DNA from: Tetradesmus obliquus
Lineage: Eukaryota > Chlorophyta > Chlorophyceae > Sphaeropleales > Scenedesmaceae
Length of the DNA: 64,000 nt
Assembly: GCA_030272155.1 (NCBI GenBank)
Contig: CP126193.1
Span: forward strand, 186,001 to 250,000
Direction of reading: 5' to 3'
Made by a program: the position numbers and the translations under genes. Positions within the stretch are counted from its first letter, which is position 1. Each line of letters opens with the position of its first letter. This document shows, in pieces, positions 1 through 13,314 of the stretch. A model generated the notes under the pieces. That model worked only from the letters and a program-made list of their open reading frames with translations. It did not search any database and was not told the DNA's origin.

Positions 1-1025
1 ACATCGCCAGCCAGCCAGCTGCAGGTAGGTGCTGCTGCCCTGCTGTCGCAGCCGCTGCCAGTGAACAGCCGCTGCCAGTGAACAGTTGAGGGTGTTGTCT
101 GGATTATGGCCTGAGCAGCTGTAGCCGCCTGTGACAACCCTGCTGCTGCAGCGTGCTGCTTGCTGCGCTGCTGACCAACAGGACTGCTGCGGTTGCAGAT
201 GACGAGCTGTGAAGGCTGCAGGCTGGTCAAGCAGAGCAGCTGGTGCCCTCCAGAAGTCGCGCTGCAAGGCTGAGGTGTGCAAGAGTCGCGTGCGTCCTGC
301 AACGCACATGGCAGCACAGAACAGGACAGAGAACGGCATGCACACAGATCAGCATCGTGACAATGGTGAACAGGCGCCCGATTGTCAAACCAAGCGCAGC
401 TCCAACAAGGACACATGTGTGGCTGCATCACCTGGCATTGGGTTCACAACTACACGTTTCTGGCACGAACACAGGTAAACGACGCGCAGGCACACTCGGA
501 CTTGCAGAAGCGCAAAGGTCTAACATGCTGAATGAGCCGCATCTGGTCGCCTCCTCACCTCCAGTGCGTGTGACAGCGTGTCAACAGTTGAATCGGATTG
601 CCAGCAGCTACACCGTTGCTTCCCTGCTTTGGCCAAGCATGAAGGCTGCCTGGCCGGTGCAGGGGCTGCAAGTGCAGAGGGGCTGCGCCTCATGTGAGCT
701 CGTATATACGGGCGTGCTGTCAGCAAATGTAGGCTTGCCAGCAGCAGCAGAGCACCTCGCAGCAGATGCGGTAACCAGCAAGATGCCTAGAAGCATTGGC
801 ACTGCTGACATCCGCACATGCGTCCTTGGCTGCAGGCCGCATCCAGCCCGGCTTCTGCCTGCTGCTACACATTCAACAGTTGCATCTGCTTCTGCTGCTG
901 CTGCTGCCGCTGACAGCGGAGTCAGCGCAAAGTGGCACCTAAGCTGAACATGCAAAGCACTGTGGCTTGCTGTTGCATTTTCTGCTGATGGTGCTGCACC
1001 TGATGTTGCTGTTGGTGCTGCTATG
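1..1025. other. No gene recognised; 3' flank of the lipoate ligase gene
   Basis: Both strands were read in all frames. The open frames here are Ala/Cys/Ser-rich and driven by GCT/TGC repeats, with no recognisable domain. The stretch lies downstream of the lipoate ligase stop codon and probably holds its 3' UTR. A gene running off the left edge cannot be excluded. Confidence 0.5.
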
Positions 1026-1538
1026 CTACTGCTGCGGCTGCTGCACATGCGCCGCCAGGTCGATCACTTTGTTGTTCTTCAAGTACTGCCGCTGCAGTGC
1101 CTGGCTGGCCTCCTGCAGGCTGACCTCCTGCAAGCAGCAGCAGCATCACACACCACATTCAACCCTCAGCAGACACTCAACATGAGGTCACGATGAGGCC
1201 GAAGGTAGCATGAGATTGGGAACGGCCGTGCAGAGGACAGGGCGGTGCTTGAAGGAGGTTACTGGCAGCAGTGTGCGGTGTGACAGCTTGTGCCAACGGC
1301 GCAAGCCATGACAAGTGTGATCTGATGTGCTCGCGCAAACAGGCAGTGCACGTGGTGGAGGTGCGCTGCAGCTGCGCAGCTGGCTGGGGCTGCAGCGCAT
1401 TGTGCCGGTGTCATGTGTGCTGCCTCACCCGCAGCTCAAAGTGCTGGTCCGCGTTGTCCTGCAGCTCCTGCACAAACTGCTGCCTACTGGGCAGGCGCTC
1501 CTGCAGCCGCATCAGGAAGGAGCCGTGCTCACGGCCCT

Positions 1539-1574
<36 letters not shown>

Positions 1575-2984
1575 GGCAGCGGCAGTAGTAGCAGCGCAGT
1601 GCAGGAGAGAAGAGCATTCATCATACAGCCGTGGCCAGGCGAGAACAGCATTGATTCACGAGCTGTAGGTCTCGCAGTATATATGACTGATCAGCTAAGC
1701 TGGTTGCAAATGGGCTGCTCAAGTGGCACATCAAGTGGCACAAGCAGCAGAGTAGGTCCTGGCAACTACTCTGCTGCTAAAAAGACAGTCACATACCAGC
1801 AGCCAACAGCCAGCAGCCGGTCACACACCTGCCGATAGCTTGGTTGCTTTGCAGGCTGCTGCAGTGCTGCCATGTTGGCTGGGTCAAAGTCCCACAGGAA
1901 GGATGTGTGGTGCAGCCATCTCTTGTTGGTTATTGCTTGAGCGTTGCCACCAAACTTATGTTCGCCAAACACATAGTCTGCGTTGTTTGGTCAGGGCAGC
2001 AGCAGTTGTAAGAACTAAGCAGCAATCAGAGCAGCCAACCAACAAGAGCTGCCAGAGGTCACAGCAGCAGACAGAATGTACAATATGCAGGGCCAGCACT
2101 GCAATGCAGGACGGCGGCTGCAATGGGTAACACTGCTTGCTGACAAATCAGCAACACAGCAGCACTGCCTCATGACGCTGCGCATCACTGCTGTCGTGTC
2201 TGTGCACAGAAGCTTCTGCTGGTGTTTCTAGCTTGCCCTGGCCGCAGCACAGCCGGGTGACGTCTCATCAGCATGCTTGGTGCAGCTGCTGCATGCGCAC
2301 CATGTTCCTGCAGCTTGAACTCGCCATGCTTCCTAAACACGTCCATGTAGAAGCTTTCAGTCCAGCGCATGATGGGCACTGGGTAACACTCCAAGCCCTG
2401 CAAAGCACCTTCCTGCAAGCAGCAGCACACAAGTGGCAACGTGTGTGGCAGCCATGTGATGCACCCACCCCTCCCTGCATACGAGCCAACTTCCCTGCCC
2501 TGACCCCAGGTATGGAGCATTTGTTAGTCCAACGACCAGTCAATACATTGCTTATGTGTACTCCAGGCTGGGTGCAGGCCGCAGCGTGCCTGCAGCTCAC
2601 CTGCATGATGAGGCTGGTGAAGACTGTGTTGTGGTCCACCACAACAGTGCCCCCGCCTGTGAAGCGCTTGATCACTTGCAGCTGCTGCTTCTGGGCCTGC
2701 TGAACGTTTATTAGCTCATTCACCCTCCTACAAGCACCGTAGCGTACAAGTTGAGGCTATGCCGGCAGCCAGATCTCCAGATCTGCTTGTCATGAGAGCA
2801 GTGCAGCAGGCAGCATTGTCACCCACCCTGAGATGCCCATGACGATGCTGTGGCGTGGTGTGCCGTCATTGATCAGGAACCAGTTGCACTTTGTGGCTCG
2901 CAGCAGTGCCTCTTCGAGCTGCAGCTGCTGCAGGATAGGGAACCGGGCTAGCCGTAGCAGTTTCACGATCGGGCGTGGCGCCAT
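1026..2984 (-). CDS. Lipoate-protein ligase (LplA / biotin-lipoate A/B ligase family)
   Basis: Predicted to attach lipoate (via lipoyl-AMP) to lipoyl domains such as those of 2-oxoacid dehydrogenases or glycine-cleavage H protein. Six exons: 2827-2984, 2601-2727, 2301-2412, 1829-1977, 1429-1536, 1026-1127. All junctions are GT-AG and phases agree, giving 251 residues, close to the roughly 260 of the plant LplA-like protein. Exon 2 encodes RFTGGGTVVVDHN, the family's substrate-binding glycine loop; exon 4 encodes EHKFGGNAQ with the conserved catalytic Lys, followed by RWLHHTSFLWDFD. Start chosen at the ATG giving MAPRPIVKLLRL, where plant homologues begin to align; the frame stays open 17 codons further with another ATG, so a short targeting peptide is possible. 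The acceptor of exon 5 is preceded by about 11 CTG units. Head-to-head with the armadillo gene. Confidence 0.9.
1537..1574 (-). repeat. (CTG)n tract abutting a 3' splice site
   Basis: About 11 CTG units on the coding strand of the lipoate ligase gene, ending in CTGCAG immediately before exon 5. It occupies the place of a polypyrimidine tract. Confidence 0.9.
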
Positions 2985-3635
2985 GACGACCGTAGTAGTA
3001 ATAAAGTGATTGTGTTCAGGGTACATGCTGTGCATCGTGAGACTGGCTCAGGCGCAATCAGCAGCACTGTGCAAGACAGTCAAGCTGAGTCTTAGGGTGT
3101 GGCAGTAGCACCACTGGCTGGTGGCACGTCAGGACCCTCAGAAAATTTTACCAGTTTATGCGCCCGACTGCTGCTTCCGTAAGTTACAGCTTACAAAATA
3201 ACATCGACTTGCAGCCATAGGCAGCGCAGCAACGCCTGGATTCAGGTAGCAAGGTAGACCCTGATGTTGACTGTGTCACTTTTCCTTGACTTGACTCCTA
3301 GACTAGGGTATTGTTTTTGATTCAGCCAATACCCGTCTCAAGGCTGGTGAACACTCTGAAAGCACGTGTTCGGCATTGGCGCTATAGTTCTGTGTCCGGA
3401 GCGTGAGCACGCGTCACCACTTCGCCCACCATTCGCACTGCAACCACGTGCATGCTACTCAACCCAATTGCAACGTACACATGACCTTTGAAGTATCTTT
3501 TGACGTATTTGTTGCAGCGGTTTGACTGCAAAAAGCTGACTGTGGCAGCGAACTTGAAGTAGTGCCTTGGTACTGCTTAGCAGAATGCAGTGCCGGTGCA
3601 GAAAGCAGTGATATAGCGACACAGCGACATCAGCA
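2985..3635. promoter_or_regulatory. Intergenic region between two head-to-head genes (shared promoter candidate)
   Basis: 651 bp separate the two divergent start codons (2984 minus, 3636 plus). The central part (about 3130-3400) is less repetitive and richer in A/T than its surroundings. No canonical TATA position or known motif is claimed; the promoter role is inferred from the arrangement. Confidence 0.4.
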
Positions 3636-6600
3636 ATGCCGAAACCAACAAACTCCGGATTTCCAGCAGCAGTGCAAGAGTGCTGCATTGCTGCTGCCCA
3701 GCTGTGTGATGCAGTGCCAAAAGCTCTGCTACATGCGGCAGAGCTTCAGCGCATTGCCAAGCTTTGCAAGCGGCTTGTACCATTGCTGGAGGAGCTAATG
3801 GAAAGTGGGCCTGCGCAGCATGTGCAGGGTGCCCTGCTGCTGCAGGTAACACGCAGGAATCAGCATGAACACCAGCGTGAACAGCACCAATGGTAGAACA
3901 TGTACAGAATGCTGCGTGCGTCTTGTGTTACAGGTACTTGCTGCAGTGTAACAGTATGGTGCTTATCATGAACAATAGTTTCTTTGCAAAACAATTGAAA
4001 TACATCAACAGCTGCTGCATTGGCGAGAGACAACTTGTGGTTGTCACCAGCAATGGCAATTGCCATGGCCTTACTGACTTGACATGTGTGCACAATTGCC
4101 TGCTGTTGCTTGCAGGGTTTGGCAGCTGCGCTTAAACGACTGTCAGACTTTGCAGGCGGCACATGTGCCAGCGTAGGGCCTGTGTACCACCTCATCCACA
4201 GCTGCAGCCTCGCGCAGCACCTCACCAACTGCTGCTTAGACCTGTGCAATGCACTGAGGGGCCTGGTGGCAGCGCTTGCAGGACTTGGGGCCAGCCAGGA
4301 GCTGCAGGAGGACCTGGGGCAGCTGCTGAGCCAGCTGGAGCGGGGCCTGTACTGCACCTACAATGAGAGCCAGCACCAGCTGCTGCTGGAGCTGCAGGTG
4401 CAGGTGCGATTCCAGCATGCATGCAACTGCAGCATGGGTGCTGAAGACAACATCAGGCACACTGGCATAGGCCGCTTCATGCTGCTGCACGTGCTCAAGC
4501 ATGTGCAAGCTGTTGTAGCGCAGCTCTCTTGGGCTCAGCTGGCTGTTCTGCGCGCTGTGCATGGTTTGCTGTGCAGGCTGAGGCTGTGCGCAGCGGCCAG
4601 GCAGACGCATCCACCCTGTCAGCCATCGTCACGCAGCAGGTGCTGCAGCACTGCAGCGTGGCGCAGCTTGCCGCTGACGTGGCTTACCTGCAACAGGCAG
4701 CCCAGGAGCAGCAGCAGCTTGGCAACCATGTGGCACTTGCATCCTACCAGCAGCTGGCTGGCATATGCAAGGTGGGTGGTGCGCTGAGGTGTGAAAACCC
4801 CTGACGGGCACTGCATATCATGGTGAGAGCGCACCTGCTGACCAAAAGGGTGCGTCAAGTGTCCTACCTGAGCCAGGCAACTCAAAGGCTGTAGCAGTGG
4901 TGGCAGGAGCTTCTTTATCCCTTGGCTGCGGGAACCTGCTCGTCACATGTGAACTGCTTGGGCCGTGTCTTCTTGTGCAGGCGCTGCTGCCTGCAGATGG
5001 CTCTTTGACTGGCATGGTGCCAGCTTTGCAGTGCCAGGCAGTGGAGCAGGCCCCGCCAGAACCTACCGCGGCTGCAGCTCAGCTGCTGGCTGACCTCACA
5101 TCAGTCAGCAACGCTAACTCCGGCAATAGTGGCAGCAGCGGCGGCAAGGGCGCACTGCCTGACAGGCTGCATGCTGGGCTTGCCTTGGTAGCTGCACTGG
5201 CAGCAGACAGCGCCCAGCTGCACCCTGACCTGGCAGAGGCAATTGCAGCAGCAGAGGTGCCTGCAGCAGCAGTGGATGATGTTCTGCAGCTTCTGACAGA
5301 TCCAGCAGCTGTGTCAGCTTGCGTGCAAGTGATCACCGCAGAATCAAGCACACCGGCAGCAGGACCTGCAGCAGCTGCACGGCACAGCGTACTACTGAGG
5401 CAGTCAGCTGCGTGTGTGCTTCAGCTTGCAGTGATGGCAGAGCCCGAGGTAGCAACAGCACTGTCAGCTGGCAGCTGCTTGGCCTCTTTGGTACGGCTTG
5501 TGGCGTCTGGCAGCACTGCAGACCGCACACCACAGGCGCTGAAGGCCTCTGTGCTGCAACTGCTGCACAGCCTGTGCAGCGCAGCAGCAACAGCCGCATC
5601 ACCACCTGCTGCTGACACGTTGTCGGCAGCTTCAGCAGCAGACGGAACAAGTGTGCCGTCACAACAGCACCCAGCAGCAGCAGCTGTTGATCAGCTTGTC
5701 AAGCAGCACAAGGTGGTTCCATGCTTGGTGCAGCTGCTTGGCGAGGTGCGGGTGTCCAGAGGCAAGGCAGTGCTGAGCACAGTTGGTGTTGCACCCCAGA
5801 GTGAAAACTCAGCTGCAACGGCAAAAGCAGTTGCGCCACAGTTGAAGGGAGGCAGGCCAGCACACAGTGCTGCAGCTACTGCAAGCAAAGGGAACAAGAT
5901 GACGACAGCAGCTGGCAGTGATGTGGCAAGGAGGCAGGCAGGCCGTCCAGCGGTTGAAGCAGGTGCTGCCGCTGCTGCAGTCTCAGGGGCGGATGCTGCA
6001 TCAACACCAGGTATCAGGAGCCCCGGCCACACTGACACTATGCTGGAAGCGCTGAAGCTGCTGGCAACGCTATCGAGCGCCTATGTGGTGAGTTGGCTGG
6101 TTAGCATCGCATGACGGCCGTGTAAGAAGGGCTCTAAGATTGCGATTGAGACGCACTGCTTGTAACAGCAGGCGCACGCGGCTGCAGCTGCCGCTTCTCT
6201 GGTTAGATCAGGAACCAACAGCTGTGTTGCTGTACTGATTCTGCTGCTGCAGGCTGAGGTGCTGGCTGCAGGGGTGATGCCAGCCATTGCCAACCTGCTG
6301 GCCAACCTTGACACATCTGCAGCTACAGACCAGCTGCTTGCAGCAGTACTGCACTTGCTGGAGGTGCTGCTGCGGCAGGGCAAAGCAGCAGCCATAGCAG
6401 CACTCAAGTCTGAGGTGCTGCCGGCGCTAGCAGCGATGTACGCGCACTGCTGCAGCAACAGCGTGCAGCCAGATGTCAATGGTGTGCTTCTGCTGATGCT
6501 GAAGCCCAGCACCGTGCCAACAGCAGGACAAGTGCCTACAGCATCGAACACAGCACATGCTAATGTTCAAGTCACAGCAAGCGGGGCAGCTGGTGCTGTG

Positions 6601-9600
6601 AGACCAGCAAATGGCAAGGCCTGTGATGTCGTGTATACCGCGGCAGCAGGGGGCTGCCAGCAGGGCCTGCAGGATGTGCAGGAGGAGCTTGGCAGATGCT
6701 GCAGCACCGGCACGCTGCAAGCATCCATGCAGCTGCTGGCACAAGGTGGGTTGCGCAAGGATACGATGTTTCTTGGCCCTAACAATGCACTGTTGTGTAT
6801 GCGGCAGCTGCTGGCTGGCAGGATGACTGCATTGTGCTGCTGGATACTGCAAGGATTGTGCCGGTGCTTACTGTCGCTAACTACGCCGTAATCACAGCGT
6901 GCATGCTTGGGCCGAGCCTGAGGTGCTGTACCCAGCGCTTGCCCGGGAGATTGCTTCCGCTGCTGCTTGGCGTCTGTCTGTGAGCAATGTAGCTTGGTGA
7001 ATTGAGCGCTACTAATGTGGAGCGAGAACCTGTGCCTGCAGGTGCTTGTCAGCACACAGAGCTGGTGGTCCATCTGCTGAGGGTGCTGCTACCAGCACTC
7101 AACAGTCAAGCGTCAAGAATGGCAGTGCACACGCATGCTGACGGCATGGCGGCGCTGTTGCAGATCGCTGTTGGTGTGCCAACGCCCAGTTGGGCAGCAA
7201 CCCTTGGCGCATCAGCAGGGGCCAGCGCTGGCGGCGATGGAGATGCCAGCCCAGCAGCAGCAGCAGCAGCAGCAGTTGAGCTCCTGGTGCAGCTTGGGCA
7301 GGAGAGGCAGATCAAGCCACAGCTGGCTAAGCCGCTGGCAGAGGTGACATGCCCGCTACTAGCGTAGAACACATGGCAACTGGCAGCATTGTCGTACGTA
7401 ATGTGTGCACCGCATGGCAGCACAGGCTGTTACCATTGCAAGCTGTACCATTGTTGGTTGATTGTTGTGTTTCACAGCAGAATTGGATGCCGCATTAGCA
7501 TCACGAGTCAATTTAAGCAGCATAGTACGCTAACACCCTCCCTCTGCTGGCATGCAGGTGCTGCTGCAGGGCAGCGAAGCACGCAGCGTGTCAGCCGCCT
7601 GGATTGTGTCCCGCCTGGCCAAGGCCCCCAGCGAGGCAGACAAGGCGGCAGCCAGGTCAGCGCAGGAGTTCTGCCAGGTGCTGGCAGCGTCTGGGGCTGT
7701 GGCGGCTGCCATGGAGCACTTGCTGAGCAGGGATGAGCAGCGCCAGGCAGCAGGTGAGCTGCAACCTAACTGCTGTATGTTTGGGTAGCTTGCAGAAGCA
7801 CTGCAGGCACAGTCGGTGATTGCTAGCATGGCAATGGTAGGAGGGTTGATGCGGGCAGCTGGTGCGCGTTCATGTTGTGTACCATGCCAGCTGCACTGAT
7901 CCTGCGCCACAATCTGCACGGTAAGTGTGCATACTACTTGGCTATTTGCCAACCCAGTCGAAGCTTGCATTACTGCAGGTGTTGCGCTGGTGGAGTCCCT
8001 GGCCTGCTGTGGCGACGTGGCCCTGCACAGCAGCCTGCTGGCAGCCGGGGCAGTGCCTGCCCTGGTGGAGGTGGTGCGCGCTGCAGCAGCAGGCCAGCCT
8101 GAGGCAGCGGCAGCAGCAGCAGCAGCAGCACTCGGAGCCATCGCATCAGCAGCCGTGCCTGGGGCTGCTGCCGCAGTGTGTGGGCTGATGGTGTCATGCC
8201 TGCAGCCCAGCAACCCCGGCGTGGCAGGCAGCGCTGCGGCAGCTTTGAACCAAATGGCAGGTGAGCTGGTGTGATTTGGTCAGCGATGTGTATTTTGCGG
8301 CCCAGCAAAGGCTGCTCTGACAGCGGCCGGACTGTGGCTGGGTGCTGCTGCTGTGTGATCGGTGGGAGACAGCTGCCACATGTCCACGTGTAGGTCGTCT
8401 GAAGGCAGATGGGCATGTGCCACATGCATTCAATTCACTCAATTCCCCACCATGGCACGAAGGGTAGCTCCAGGCAAGGTGCAGGATGCTCGATTGAAGC
8501 AGGACAAGCATCGCTGAGGTATTGAGAGCAAGCATGGCTGTCTGTGCAGGTGCCTGGCCTGCTCTGGCGGGCCAGCTTGTTGCTGCTGGGGCCTTGCCAG
8601 CCTGCCTCAGGCTGCTGCAAGATTGCAGCACCGCAAGTGGCTCTGGCACTGCTTGCCTGGAGGCAGGCAAGCAGGCAGCTCAGCTGCTGGCGTGGCTGCT
8701 CAGAAGCAGCCGTGGCGGCAACAGCAGCAATGCTGCTGCAGCAGCTACACCCAATGCAGCCAGCAGTAGTACTGCGGCAACAAAAGGAGCAGCGGTGCCA
8801 GCACCCAGCTCAGCAAGTGCAGCCACAGCCAGCAGCAAGCGTCCAGGCCAGCTGGCTCCACCTGGCAGGGGCCAGAGCACAAGCAGCACGGTTTTTGTTG
8901 GCTCAGACAGTGGCAGCGCCCTCTCAGAGATCGACTCAACCCGCGGTGACCTGCCGTCAAATGCAGTGCCCGTGCTGCTGGCAGCACTGAAAGTTAGGGA
9001 GGAGGGTGTGCGCCTGCCTGCTGCGGCTGCACTGGGGCACTTGCTGCGCAGGCCAGACGCAGTTCAGGACAGGTGAGAGGTGCATTGACCTGCTTGAGCT
9101 AATCCGCAGTGACCCAGCCAGAGCCATTGTTATAATGCAATGGCTCAGGCGCGTAGATGGTCGCTGATCAAACTAAACATTGAACTGGCGACGCCGAATC
9201 CATTTGCAGTGTCAACCTGCCTTTGCCTATGAGCAATGGCTGGCTGAGCACCTCCCTGTGCTTGATGCCCTGCGCAGGTTGACGGCTGTGGCAGCGCAGG
9301 CAACAACAGAGCTGCTGGACGTACTGCGCAGCACGCCAGCGCCGACAGCAGCAGCCGCAAGCGCTGCAGCAGTGCCAGCAGCAGAATGGACTTGGATGGA
9401 CACAGCAGCAGGCCTTGCCGCCCTTGGCGCACAGCACAGCACTGCGTGCAGCGACCTTGCGCGGGGCTTGCGCCAGATGCTGCTCAGGGGTGGCCCCAAG
9501 GACGCTCAGATGCTGCTCAGGGGTGGCCCCAAGGACGCTCAGATGCTGCTCAGGGGTGGCCCCAAGGACGCTGGCGCTGCTGCCCACGTGGCAGCGCTGC

Positions 9601-10390
9601 TGGCAGCCAGCGCCAGGGGCAGGGCCGCGCTGCTGGCTGAGGCGCTGCTGCCTGGCTTGGTCGGCGTGGTGGGCAACCCAAGCTGCGCCGCAGCAGCACG
9701 CGCAGCAGCTGCAGCAGCTGTTGGTGCGCTGGCAGTCCCTGGGAGTGTGGCGTTGGATGACGGCCTCACAGGTGGCACACACGGGTCAGGCGCGCAGGCC
9801 AGCGCAGTGGGCAGGGCGAAAGCTGTGCATGGCAGTGCTGCCGCAGGCTCTGCAGCAGCCGCCAGGCAGCCCGGTGCGCGCGTGGTGGACCCCAAGCTTG
9901 AGGCGGTGCGTGCTGGCGCGGTGGCGGCGCTGGTGGGGCTGCTGCGGGCTGGCGCCGGGCCGTGTGCTGTGCTGGAGGCTGCTGAGGCGCTGGCTGTGCT
10001 GGGTGGCTGCCAGGCTGGGCGGGACGCGGCACTGGCTGCTGGCGCGACTGAGGCGCTGCAGGTGGGGCTGTGGCTTCGATGGCTGCAGCTGCGACGTGCA
10101 AGTATACTACGTAGCTCAAATGCGCTAGTCTGCACCTAGACGTGCAGATGCGTGGTGGGTAATGCTGCCAGGGACTGATCATCATCATGTTACCCATCAA
10201 GCCATAGCATCAATGCCATCGACGCCATCAACGCCAGGGACTGATGTATAACGGTACGTGCAACATGCAGCTGACTTACCGGCTGATCTGTGCGTGTGTA
10301 ATGCAGGAGGTGGTGCTTGCAGGCAAGCGGAAAGAGGTGGCAGAGAAGGTGGCAGCTGCTGCTGGCCATGCGTTGATGAGGCTGTTGTGA
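3636..10390 (+). CDS. Large armadillo/HEAT-type repeat protein, function unknown
   Basis: Twelve exons: 3636-3845, 4116-4397, 4577-4771, 4981-6087, 6253-6745, 6808-about 6887, 7053 (or 7042)-7343, 7558-7753, 7979-8260, 8550-9072, 9278-10061, 10307-10390. They give about 1508 residues in one frame; only the exon 6/7 junction is uncertain. The first 220 residues are helical and resemble the N-terminal helical bundle that precedes armadillo repeats in plant U-box/ARM proteins (CKRLVPLLEEL, LERGLYCTYNESQ), but no U-box is seen. The rest is a series of armadillo-like helices such as SLLAAGAVPALVEVVRAAA and ALLAEALLPGLVGVVGNP, broken by low-complexity Ala/Ser linkers. Residues around 9477-9575 form three identical 11-residue units. 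Such proteins are usually adaptors; partner and location cannot be inferred. The last intron carries a tiny retroposon copy. Confidence 0.75.
9477..9575 (+). repeat. 33-bp perfect tandem repeat, three copies, coding
   Basis: Three consecutive identical 33-bp units inside exon 11 of the armadillo gene. The period is a multiple of three, so it adds three copies of MLLRGGPKDAQ (the third diverges at its last residue). Identical nucleotides imply recent expansion, and copy number may vary between strains. Confidence 0.95.
10180..10232 (-). mobile_element. 5'-truncated retroposon remnant, copy 1
   Basis: 53-bp insert flanked by a perfect 13-bp direct repeat (10167-10179 and 10233-10245). Read on the minus strand it ends GGGTAACATGATGATG, the same (ATG)n-tailed end seen at 18837 and 46167. 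It lies in the last intron of the armadillo gene. Confidence 0.65.
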
Positions 10391-13314
10391 GAAGGCGGTT
10401 TGGCGCTGGACTTTGATGCCCTCTCATGGAAGCAGCACGCTACTGTGCGTTGGATGGTGTGTTGGGCTGAAAGCATGGCCTGGTTACAATTACAGCGACC
10501 AACTCGTCCTGTCAATGCCACCGTGTCACTGCAACAGCGACTGGTCCAAGGTTTGATCTGCTGCACAGCTGGACGATCAATGTACAGTAATGGGTTTTGT
10601 AGATGAATGGATGTAAAGGGAGCTTGTGTGAAAAGAAGGTATGAAGGCCTTGTTGCTTCACCAGAAAAAGAGTAACACAGTAATTTGAAATTACCGCAGT
10701 GCAGGCAGAAAATCACTGATGAGCAGTGCATGACGCCCGGCGCAGGACTTTAAACTACACGACGCCCGGCGTGTCGACAGGCACCTTTACAGAAAGCACA
10801 GCACCCATATGCCTGCACGGGACGCCGCCACCCTGCTGCGTAACTCTAGCGTAGTACTACTGACTAGTGGGAGGCTGGGCTGTACCACCAACAGTTGCAA
10901 CCATGCCGAGCTTCCCAGCGCACCCACAGCAGCAATCTCAACGCATGCCTCAACAGGTGGATACAGTTATTTGTCTTATGAATAACCGTAGAGAGTCCTA
11001 CCAAACAGCTATACCAGTACTTCACCTGGCAAACCGCGGCTTGCCGGCATGCCAGGGTAAGCAGAGTTGATGCAACCTGCCCGAAGCGAGGCAATTGCAA
11101 AAGGCAAATACACACATTTAAAACTACGGTAGATGGCAGGTGCTGAGCCATGAGGGCATCACAGCTGCATGCACATGGCAGCCACAACACGACCCTGGGG
11201 GCAATGCCCAGGCACATGCACCACACTTGGTATCATGTCAGCTCTGGTGTGCGGCGCAGACCAAATTTGGGTGCTTGCAAAACAACAGGCAATGGGTGCC
11301 TGCCAGCACACCATCCACACCTGCGCATGCCATTCTGCTTCCAAGGTTTGAGGCCGTCAACTGGTGTGTGCGACGTGCAGCGCACACCTCTTGGCCCACC
11401 AAGCTGTACGCCCAACGCAGTTCAGCAGCAGCTGCAAACCCCGCTGCACTTGAGATACAACTACAATATACTACAGACACAGGCCACTCGACCAAGCGGA
11501 GACAAGTCAGTATGCAGCTGCTGCATCCCAGGCCCCGTGGTAGACCCATGTGGCTGTTCACAGCAGGTGCTACCTGCGCGCTGAGCATGGCTAAGCCAGG
11601 CTGCACCAACATATGGCAGCCACCAACCAATGTGTTGTGCAGGAACCTGCCACGCTGTGGGCTGGTGGTTCGAACAGCAACAAGCAAACGCGCACACACT
11701 CGATGCAGAACAACCGTTCTTCAGCAAAGCCAGCAACCCTCTGTTGCGCACTCGGGACAAAACGCATGTACAGCAGTTGGTTACGGATCCTTCCTCAACA
11801 GCCACTGACAAGCACACCCAGTCAACCCTTTGACCAATATAGCTGCAGCCACGCCCAGTGCTGGCATACGTTTGTATGTTGCCTGCCGCCTGTTCCCTGC
11901 TGCTGTGTGGGCCGGTTGACATGCTGCAGCACACGTGCAGCGGCCAATCATCCACTAGCACAACTCACCCACCACCCTGTTGACAAAGCATGCGATCAGC
12001 ATGACTGCCAGACGCGAATTCTCACGGTGGTGGAGAGATGGACCCCTGTGGGCACCCGCTCTGCACAGCTGGCCATGCCACCACCCTCCTGCCAGCAAGG
12101 CCGCAGTGCTGCAGCAGCACCAACTTCAACAGCAGCAGCAGCCAAAAGAAGCTGGCCACATGTTCTGCACTGCAGGGGCAAGGCGGCAGCAAGCCCCATG
12201 CAGTACAGCAAATACACACACACCCTCTGCACCGTCGCCCGCTCATGGCTTCACCAGCCGCCTCACGCAAAAGACACATGGCGCAGTGACGCCACAGGCG
12301 CTACACGCACCTCCCGCCGCGCTACCGCTGCTGCCTCTCAGCAAGGCAAAAGTTGGACGCCAAGATGACAGCTGGCTTCAAGGCATGACATCTGGAGCAA
12401 ATTCTGCGCCGCCGTCAGTGTGCTGCAGCAAACCAACGACAGTCGAAGCACACGATGGCCAAAACCACACACAGCAAGCAGACAAATGCACACGCATCCC
12501 TCTGTATGTTCATGCACTGCACATGCTGAGCCGCAACTTGGCATCCAAGCATACAACAACACTGGGGCTAGTACCACACAGATGGTGACTGTTGCACAGT
12601 ACTGGCAGTGGAGCACTGGCATCTCAGCTGAGGCGGCAGCCCTCCCTGGCCTGACACTCCTCTTTTATAAGGACGCACACAGCCTTCCCAGTTCAAGTAG
12701 TTCCGCAAACCCTGCAGTTCAACCGCTGCCACAAGGCAGCTCAACACCCCCTCCTTCAACAACCCTCTTTTTTGCGCAAAATTAAGGTGACGCTTTAGCA
12801 GCCTCACAGTTACACAGGACTCTACCGGCAGCACACCAGAAACTGGCATCATCCCAGCATGCACCTCCAAACTGCTGGCTCCCTGGTTAGTGCTCAAGCC
12901 ACAAAGGTTCTGCTATCTGTGTCTGCACACTTGCTATGCTGGACAGGCAGTAGAGACACCAACTACCACCCTGATTCCCCTGTAGCCACTGGCCAGTCGA
13001 CATGCGGACGCACACACCTGCTCGTCAAGTTCTTCCCGACAGCCAACCACTCGATGGTTGTAGCCCCCTCGCCACGATGCGACGCCAGCAACCCTGGCAA
13101 ACAGCTGCCAGGGCATGACACCGTCACTGACAGCAGTGGAAGCTGCCGGTGTTTGAATGTACAGATGCACTGCTCTTAGCCAGCTGAGGCCTGCCAGAGC
13201 TGGCAGTGGCTCAGGCACTCAACCAACACGCCAGTGCTACTGCAGAACGTGTTGCGCCTCACTCAACATGGAAACACACTTCATCCACTGGCTGCTGCCT
13301 CTTCTCCTGGCCGC
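10391..13314. other. Intergenic stretch without a supportable gene
   Basis: Nearly 2.9 kb between the armadillo stop and the BTB stop (convergent genes). Open frames up to 251 codons exist on both strands, but they are Cys/His/Gln-rich, overlap each other and show no domain or splice structure. A TGTAA at 10612-10616 may end the armadillo transcript. TTACA at 12810-12814 (TGTAA on the minus strand) may serve the BTB gene. Confidence 0.5.
10612..10616 (+). terminator. Candidate polyadenylation signal TGTAA
   Basis: TGTAA is the usual polyadenylation signal of chlorophyte nuclear genes. This copy lies 222 nt after the armadillo stop codon. A five-base motif is weak evidence on its own. Confidence 0.3.

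Noticed and set aside
6808..7042. Alternative frame EPEVLYPALAREIASAAAW as a separate armadillo exon
   Set aside because: Protein-like, but no acceptor/donor pair joins it to both neighbours in phase; left as an uncertainty at the exon 6/7 junction.
11140..12588. Open frames of 200-250 codons in the 10.4-13.3 kb gap
   Set aside because: Cys/His/Gln-rich, overlapping on both strands, no motif, no splice structure and no neighbour-consistent codon pattern.
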